Source of the DNA: Stramonita haemastoma
Lineage: Eukaryota; Mollusca; Gastropoda; Neogastropoda; Muricidae
DNA length: 64,000 nucleotides
NCBI GenBank assembly: GCA_030674155.1
Contig: CM060318.1
Coordinates: forward strand, 73,516,146-73,580,145
Reading direction: 5' to 3'
Below are positions 12,401 through 21,500 of this stretch, piece by piece. Within the stretch, counting starts at the first letter, position 1; each line of letters starts with the position of its first letter. The position numbers and the translations under genes are program-made. The notes beneath the pieces were generated by a model. It saw nothing but the letters and a program-made list of their open reading frames with translations, made no database searches and was not told the origin of the DNA.

Positions 12401-15400
12401 AAGCAAGACGGCATTCCACTGAACAGGTTTGCTCCCTTTAACTGTTTGTTACTGTGACCTTCCCTGTGTCCCGTTACCATGAGTTGTTCTGTGAAATAAA
12501 TGCACGAAATAGGAATACACAGCATAAGGATGGCAGGGGGGGGAGGGGGGGGGGGGGAATGAGAAGATTTGAGAGTGTACCGGGTGTGTGGCTCTACATG
12601 TCATCAGGCTGTTGATAAACATAGAAAAGGAGGCCACTATCTTGAGGCAGTGGTTGGTTTGCCTGTGTGCTGCTGCTTTAGGTGCTCTTCATCTTTCTCT
12701 TTCTTTTTTTTTTTCTTTTTTTAAAATCATCTTTGCCTTTACAACAATTGAAATACCTATCGCCCAAGATGGCAGAGGTGGTAGACATTTGTTAAGGCCC
12801 TGAGGCTTGGAGCCTGGACTGGTAGGTTTTCCTTTTGTCCAAGAGTATTTCAGTAAATGGGTCAGCAGCGACATTGCCTTGCCTTTTCCTTTAACACCAG
12901 ATTCCCCCAGTTTGTTTTTTCTTTTCCTTCTTGCTCTCTCTGTCTTTCTAAATTTTACCTGTCGTCATGATTTAGCAAAATCTGGGTCACACAGAACTTC
13001 CTGGAGACATCAACACTTGCATTGTTGTATCCACTTTTTTGGTAATTTGTGTCCAGATTTCTAGAACAAAACACACACAAAAATATTGATACACATGAAA
13101 TTATGGAGGCATTTAGTTAATCCATCAACTTATTCATTCATACAAAATTCTATCAAACATAGATGGTTAAAAGATTCGCATCTAGAGCCAGAAACATTTT
13201 TCAGAGGTTTCGTTTCCATCAAAATCCAAAACTGCATTTAGTTTCTGCAAACAGCTTGGTTCCAATCACCAATGGTAGATTTTCATTTCAGACTGTATCA
13301 CCTGAGAACAAGATTTTATTTCTAGTTTGCAGATTTTAATTTGTTTCTAGCAAGTTGGGTACATCAAAGACTATTGAAAGTGCTTTTATATTGGAAGGAA
13401 GCAGTGTGTGTAACAGGCAATATCCATTTAAGACCAGCAGACAGGGAAGGGGCAGTTTCCTGTTGATTTGCGTTTGAACTGAGCAACTGTTGTATCTGCT
13501 CTAAAGCAAGGAACAGAACCCTAGGCAACGAAAGCACTGCATGGGATTGTTCAAAGCATTGAATTGTTTGTTTTCCTTGTTTCAGTATATGGTGGACATT
13601 CAATTCCTCCTTTGTATGAGGGTTATACCCAGGTTGTTGTCCTGTAGGTAGGTGCAGGGAACTGCTTGTGTTTCTGTTTTCCTCTCCTCCCTCGCTGTGT
13701 AGTGGCCAGGCTGTGGCAAAGCTGTAGCTGATCTGCTGTGTGTCGTTTTACCCTGACATCCGGCTGCGGGGACCATTAGTCTTGGCGGCCCTTTCTCTCT
13801 TAGTCTTTGCTAACTCTCCTCCTTGCTGGCAGCTTCACTCTGTCAGTAGTGACCTGCTAGGGACTAGGGTATGTTTACCACATGCCACAGAGCAGGTTAG
13901 TTTTCAGCTGGTTTGTTGGTGGGTTGTTTTTTTACAATGTAACTTTCTTTGAGTCTAAAACCATGGCAAAGGAATGCAGCTTTGGTTATGGTGCTTTGCA
14001 AAGAAGAGTAGTTTGGCTGCAGAAAATACCCAAGCTGTCATTTTTTATCATAGAAGTATTGCATACTCATTTTAATTTTAATTAATCCAGGGGGGGCTGG
14101 ATAGCCTGGTGGTCAGAGTGATGCATACGTGATCTCTTGACCTGGGTTCGATTCTCATTTAAGAGGATTTTCCCTCTGGAGTTAACATCAGTGCCGACTC
14201 CACTCCCCCCAAAAGTCCTTCAGATGAGACTATAAACCAAGGTCCCATGTGTGAATGCGCACAGAACATCTTGTGCACATGTTAAAACCCATTCCACTTT
14301 TCAGGAGAGTATGCTATTGTGTGCCGGTGGGAACAAATGGCAAAATTGACAAAACTGCATACACATGGGGACTGGATGTAAAAAAAAAAAAAGCACACTT
14401 ATTTCATTTTCCTTGAAATAAAAGAATAAATAAATGAATTTTTTTGACAGTAAAAGTATTGTGAATTTGCGTAAAATTGGTGACAAGAGTATTGCTAACA
14501 AGCACTGCTGGTTATGGAGGCATCACAGCTGCATAGTTTTGAACAAAGAAGCTTTGGAAACTTGTACACCTGGGTAAAAAGGAATTGCAGTAGCAAATCT
14601 TTTTGGCAATGGAAACATCGTAAGTAAGCTTTATTTTGGTTGCAGTTTATTAACCCTGTCTTTCCTTATTCAACACAAATTTTGCTCAGAGAGTTTTCAA
14701 GTATACATGATTGGCATTTTATTCAAAAGGTAAATGAACATGCTATCTGTTGGAAAAAAGTTCAAAGATATCTAACATCGTGACAATAACTTTAATCATG
14801 AAACTGATGTGCCATGAACATTTTGCCCTAGAAAAATTAATTATCTGGATTAATGAAGGGGCAAAACAGCAAACCAAAAAAGGTCATGTCCATCCTAAAG
14901 TAAAGCATGCCATGAACACCAGTTTATCTGATGTAAATAAAGCACAAGTTTAAAAAGTAGGACATTTGTAAGTAAATGATACCCCTTAATGAAAGCTTGC
15001 AATTTGTAAAGCACAGATTAACTTCTTTTGAAGCAGTTGGCAGGTCAGAAGCATCACAACAGTGATTTTGGCTGCAGAAGCTTGTAGACAGGTGAACTGT
15101 TGGCTGCAGAAGCTTGTAGACAGGTGAACTGCTGGCTGCAGAAGATTGTAGACAGGTAAACTGCTGGCTGCAGAAGATTGTAGACAGGTAAACTGCTGGC
15201 TGCAGAAGATTGTAGACAGGTAAACTGCTGGCTGCAGAAGATTGTAGACAGGTAACTGCTGGCTGCAGAAGATTGTAGACAGGTGAACTGCTGGCTGCAG
15301 AAGATTGTAGACAGGTGAACTGTGGCTGCAGAAGATTGTAGACAGTGAAACTGCTGGCTGCAGAAGATTGTAGACAGGTGAACTGCTGGCTGCAGAAGAT

Positions 15401-16028
15401 GTAGACAGGTAAACTGCTGGCTGCAGAAGATATGAGAGCAGTGTGACAAACTGCTGGCTGCAGAAGAGTAGACAGGTAACTGCTGGCTGCAGAAGATTGT
15501 AGACAGGTAAACTGTGCGAGAAAAGTGAATTGCTGTGCAAAAGATGATTGAAATGTACTTTTTTGGTGGAACAGGTAACAGCTGATCTGGATTAGCAGTT
15601 AATGTCAATCATACAGCTTTTGTCTACAGATGACTGTGCAAAGAGGTATAATGATAAAAGTATTGCTAAAGATGATGAATATTATTTTTCTTGTGGAATC
15701 ATTGAAACAGTCTGATTTCTTTTAATTTTCCTCCCAAAGTTTTCAGTTTTATGCTTCTCATATGCACCCAGCATTTTTTAGATATAACTTTTTTTGATAA
15801 ATCTGCATTTAAAGAAACCGTTCAGATTTTATTATAGAGATGAAATGAGTGAAAAGTAAGGCCCTGATTTATTTTCTAAAAACTTTTGAAATCCAAGGTG
15901 TGTTACTAAGGAATCTTAAATGTGAGTGAGTGAGTGAGTGAGTGAGTGAGTGAGGGAGGAGTGAGTGAGTGAGAGGAGTGAGTGAGTGAGTGAGATGAGT
16001 GAGTGAGTGAGTGAGTGGTGAGTGATGT

Positions 16029-16081
<53 letters not shown>

Positions 16082-18446
16082 TGTGTTTGTGTGTTTTAAA
16101 AATTGTGATTGGTTAAAACCCTGTAAAAATGAAATTAACTCATTTAAAGCCATTAAGCAAACTACTGATGGCAATGGTCGTTTCCCTTGTACTTTCCTTT
16201 TAAAATGAACCTGCTTGGTGTGGTTGGTATCCCAGTCAGTGTACCAGTGTATGAAGTGATTTTCCAATATGTTGACAGCAAATATTCCTGTCTTTTTTTT
16301 CCCAATAATCAATTTCCAGTGGCAAATTTTCTCTCCCTGAGTAGAGAGGTTTGTTTTTTTTCTCCAACAGACATTATCTTTCTGTCAGCTGGAGCTTTAG
16401 GGTCAGCAACTTCATTTTGTGTGGGGGGGGGTGTTTTCTCTAATCTCAATGCTATTTGTAATTTTCCTTGGAAGTTGCTGCTTGTACCTTTCAGTGTTTG
16501 TTTAACTTATCATTCTGTGTGGCAGTTACAACTTTTTCTTCCCCAAGTTATCTTCCTTTTAATTTTTATAGCCATTTCTTTTTCTTCCTTTGGCATCTGC
16601 ATTCTGTTCCAGCTTGATCATCGTTTATCTACTGGTTATAACATTTTGTTTCTCCGTTACATTTCTGTTGCCTCTGATTTTAGTCTCACCAGAAAATTTG
16701 TTGGTTTTTTTTTTTTACAGACTTGATGTTGTAGAGGCTATTGGTGCTTGCTTTCAAAATCAATGTACGAGTGTTTATGACTTAACAACAAAATTCTCCC
16801 AACAAAGTTCTCCATGGTCGTATTCCAGCCAACAAATGGACAAATACATATTGGAGGTTTGAGCTGTGTGAAACCAGGATGTGTGAAGAGGAAGACTTGA
16901 AAATGTATTTGTTTGTTTGTTGTGTGGGGTTTTTTTTATTGTGGGAATTGTGTTTTTGTGAGAATACCTGTGGCTTATTCAATACTGTCAAAAGGAAGTA
17001 TAATCAGAGCTGATTGGTGCAGAGTTTAGATGGAAAATGTCCAGAAATATTTAAACTTTAGCAAGCACAGTCTGACAGCCCCCATATGGCCTATGTGGTC
17101 GGCGGGGCTATAAGCAACATAATTGGATTGGATTGGATAGCAAACACAGTCTTTTGAAGCAGCTGCCATGCTGCTGATGCTCTTGGTGAAGTAAAGCGCA
17201 GTAAAGAAACCATTTCAAGTTCCTTCTCTCTCCAATGAACAAAAAAAAAAACTTAAGACATGTCTCCTGATTTCCTGTCTTTCCCTGATACAGATATTCA
17301 TAGGATTATGTAAAATACCTTTCAGTCTCATGGCATTGAGTACGTTTTAATGTTTATGCATTCAGTGTGTGAGAAAAGTTCCAGAGTAAAGTTGAAACCC
17401 TTTTCTTGCAGGCGGCATTTTTGCATCTCTTAGGGCTACTGGATGAGGGGTGGGGGTTACATTCAGGCAAATGTCTGCTGTTATATATCTCTGTGTGTTC
17501 TTTAAAAAAAAAAAATTCATAAAAAAAATCTCTATATGTTCTTGCTTGAATGAAATGACTGGAAAAATACACACACACGTAGTGTAAATGTACATGCCTA
17601 TGCATGGTTTGGCAGGTTATATCAAGGTAAAGTGTGATTTGTTCCAAAATTCATTGCTCTGCCCAGAAGTGAACAAAAACCCAAGAAATAGAGTAAAATA
17701 TCATCTTGAAAAGAGAAATTAGTGCAACCAGATGATAAAGTACTAAAATTTCATGATTGAGAATAGTAGTAATCCTCTTTAAATGTTGATAGTGTTCCCA
17801 CAGTTGGAATGTGACCACGTTCATGGTGAATAAAGAATGGTTGCATATGCAAAATCTTACCATTGGTAAACCTTGCAGCTCTTGCCGAGGAACAAAAAGA
17901 AAATGTTAATATTCAATCATTGCATACAAGTATGATAACAAGGTGTTAAAATTTCACTATTTTGAATATTTAGTTATTCTCTTTAAATGTTACATAACCA
18001 TTACACGTGACTAAGACATTAGTAGATAAAGACAACTATGATCATTTTTTTGGTACTATTTTTTTCTTCTTTCTTTTTGTCATTCTGTTTTATGATAACT
18101 TTTTTTTATCTCTTTTTCTTATTTCTTGCTGTATGATGAGAATACCAACACACCTGTTTCCAATTTGTTCCTCTGCCAAAAACAGGTGTTTTTCTGTTGC
18201 TGTTTTATCTTTAGCTGAAAACAGTATTTTTTTCATTATTTTTGTCTCAACTTGTCCTGTAGTATTTCATAGCAGAATGTTGTTTTTTGCAAATAGATGG
18301 CCTCTTTTTCTTTGGTTTATGGTTGTATGCTGCGAGATAGGAAGTGTTAGTGGGCAGTTTGGTTGCTTCGTGTATTTGACTAATATTTGATTACTTTTGT
18401 GTTTAGGGGTTGCTCCCAGATCATATCTGTGTACAATTTTGTATGT

Positions 18447-18545
<99 letters not shown>

Positions 18546-21500
18546 TTGGTGAGGGGGTGGGGTGGGGGTGCACTCATCAATACAGTGTCCGTGTGCGGGA
18601 GTGTGTCTTATTACATATGAGTGCGAATACTTTATAATCTCAGATAAATTTATTTGTGTGTATGTGTGCACCTGCATATGTTTTATATTTTAAATCATAC
18701 ATTTTCTTCTAGAGTTCTGATGATAACTCTGCTACTGATAGGTAGAATAAAATGATAGTAGACTAATGGTAGTTTTGATATGACTTTGCATGTGTTAGAA
18801 TGCTTGTGATATAAAATACTCACATCATGCTGACAAGATTACCTGTACACACAGAGTGGAGTATCATTTTTTGGTGCTATTTTTTTATCATTGCTTTGGA
18901 TTTTCACAATACATGAAAAAAAAGCCTCAGCCTGTCTATCTGCTTAACAATATCCATATGTAACTATCTGTATTCACACATGGGGTTCAAACAGAGTCAT
19001 GTATCTTTTAGAGAAAGGGAGCACAGTTTCATCATTGTAATTGTCAGGACATTAACATTGACCTTCTGAAACAACATAATGGTGCCATAATAATGTTTTT
19101 TCAGAAAAAAAGTAATCTGTTTTGCAAAATGTCCAGACTTGTTCCATTTACAGCTTGACCATACTGTCTTCTTTTCAGTCCAGTGTGATGCTTTTCACTG
19201 ATGTTTAAGGCTTGCAAAAAATAATATTTTTTTTTGACAAAACAGACCATTTCTTGACAATACCATACAAGTAAATAAGATCTCATATGTTGCATCAGTA
19301 GTTAAGCTGTGTGTGCCAAGTTTTGATGTCAGTTCAATTTTCTTTCTTAAGCTCAGTGGTGGGTGGGTGTCAACTACCAGCCAACTACTAAATGTTCTGG
19401 TGTTATGTAACACCAAAAAGCAGACCTACAAATTTCAGAATGTTAGCTTTGCCCAGTAATGTTCAAGCCAAATTTTAACAAGAAAGTTAGGAGCACTCAT
19501 CCACAGTTAAAACTAAGTACAGCTGGTACCTATGAGGGTTTGCAGTGGGGGTATTTTCCTTCTTTTTTTTTTCTTTTTTGGGGGGCGTGAGGGGGGAAGT
19601 CACAATGAAATTCGCAGGAGTTATCATTTCTGCTGATGGGCATGATCACAGCTTTCATGATGACGGGGTCCCTTCTCTGTCTCACCGAGTCTAGATAGTT
19701 GTGCTGTCTAAGCATGTTCAACATGGATGAGTAAAAGATGTTCTGGCACAGTTTGGAAAAGATACAACTTTGATTTTATGTCCAGGTCATGAGTTGAGTC
19801 ATTTTGATTGGCCCTTTCATGGGAAATTTTTATTGGTTATCTTGCATGGGTAACCTTCATGGAATATCCATTATCAGCAATTTTCATTAAATGTTTTAAA
19901 TGGGTAATTTTCATTGGATGTCTTCAGTGGGGTGATTTTCATTGGATACCTTTAATGGGTGATTTCATCGAATGTCTTTCAGTGAATTAATTTCATGGGA
20001 TATCTATCATTGGATATCTATGGTTGGGTTATGATATTCTGTATGTGTTTTTTTTTTTTCCTTTACAGTAATTTTTCATTGGCCTTTGTTTGTTTCTCTC
20101 CGTGAGCAGCCGACAGCAATCTGGGCATGCCTCCCCGCGGCGCGGACAGGACAGAGAGGGCGTGGCAAACAGCGGCTACCAGGAAGAGACACGCATGGCT
20201 GCCGAGTACCCCAACTATAAAGGGGGCGCTGTCAACAGGGGCTACCACCCTGACCCCTACGACAAGCCCCACCCGCCTCCCTACGGAGCTCCCCCTGATG
20301 GTCGTGGTGAGATAAACCCTCCCGCCTATTCTAGTGGGGACTGGCAGAATCCAAGGGCCCCCTATTCAGCACCCCGTTATCCTACTAACTATGTAGGATA
20401 CGGGAGCGCTCCCAATGGTGATTATTAGACCGCTGGTTGGTAGTCTGCCCTTTGTCATGACACGTGTAGTGTGTCTGCCACATGCTTACCCCCTACCCGC
20501 CTGTCTCCTCTTCGCTCCTCTTGTCTGGTGCAGTGATGTGCGCGTTTCTCTGACTAGGTTCCGAATGGTGAAGTCATGAAGATCGTCTCGGGTGTTTTTC
20601 AAATTCGGTGCTGGATGTTATGCATTGTCTCTGATGTTTGATGCAGATGTGGGTCTGGGTGGGTGTTTCTGTCTGATGTTTGATGCAGATGTTATGTTAC
20701 AGGAAAGGGTTTGAGGTTGTCTTTTTTTTAATGCTGCATGGTTTGATAGGAGGGTATGTTTCTATCTTTCTGTAACCCACACACTTTGGGTTTTCATGTT
20801 CTTGTTTCTTGTTTATGATAGCCGTATAGAATTGAAGGAATTTTCATTCTGAGATCAAGAATTCAGGATACTTCTATTACAAAATTCAAAGTGGCATTTA
20901 AGCGCATACATGATAACAGTGCCCTATATACCAATATATACATCTGACAAATATTAAAGTTGAAATGTTACATAAAAATTAGCTGCATTTCTTCTCAGAA
21001 GTCATTATCTTGCAGAAACTGATACTGATTTCACTCATACATTTTGGGGATTGTTTGCAACCTTAAGGGGTTTGGGTTAAATTGCAGTGATCAGAGACTA
21101 GCATAGTGGCTTTTACCTGTTGTTTTTTTCTTCTTCTGATATTCCACCATCATAAAAACAAAACAAGACTAAGCAAAGCAAAAAACAAACACTCAATAAA
21201 ACAAAGTTAAGAGTTATGATGATGAGTACAGAACTGAAGTGTCAACTATTGTAGAATTCAAGACCTGAGTTGCTTTAGCATTGTGTGTGCTTAAGCAGAA
21301 ATAGAAAAGCAAGTAAAACAATTTTTCAACAAAAAAAAGAAAGAAAAAAGCATGCAATTGTTTCAAATGGTGCAATTTTTTTCAGTTAAAAGTCAATCCC
21401 GTAAAAGTCATGAATTGACTTTCTGAAGCTGTGTCATAAAAATCAAAGATCGATTCTCTTCTCTTTATCTTTTGGCTTTACTTCTAATTGTGCCGAGAGA

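Larger units (their letters stand above)
12427..20109. other. 7.7-kb intron between exons F and G
   Basis: A long intron containing a family B SINE, a 32-base minisatellite, GAGT and TG microsatellites, a candidate alternative exon and a degenerate array near the acceptor (listed separately). The rest is AT-rich without recognised content. A short G-rich tract lies at 12535-12558. Confidence 0.6.

Noticed and set aside
13586..13647. Possible tail exon with YGGHSIPPLYEGYT and a PPxY motif after a strong acceptor (TTGTTTCAG)
   Set aside because: That frame needs an upstream exon ending with one base of a codon, but exons E and F both end with two. In the compatible phase a stop comes after 11 codons.
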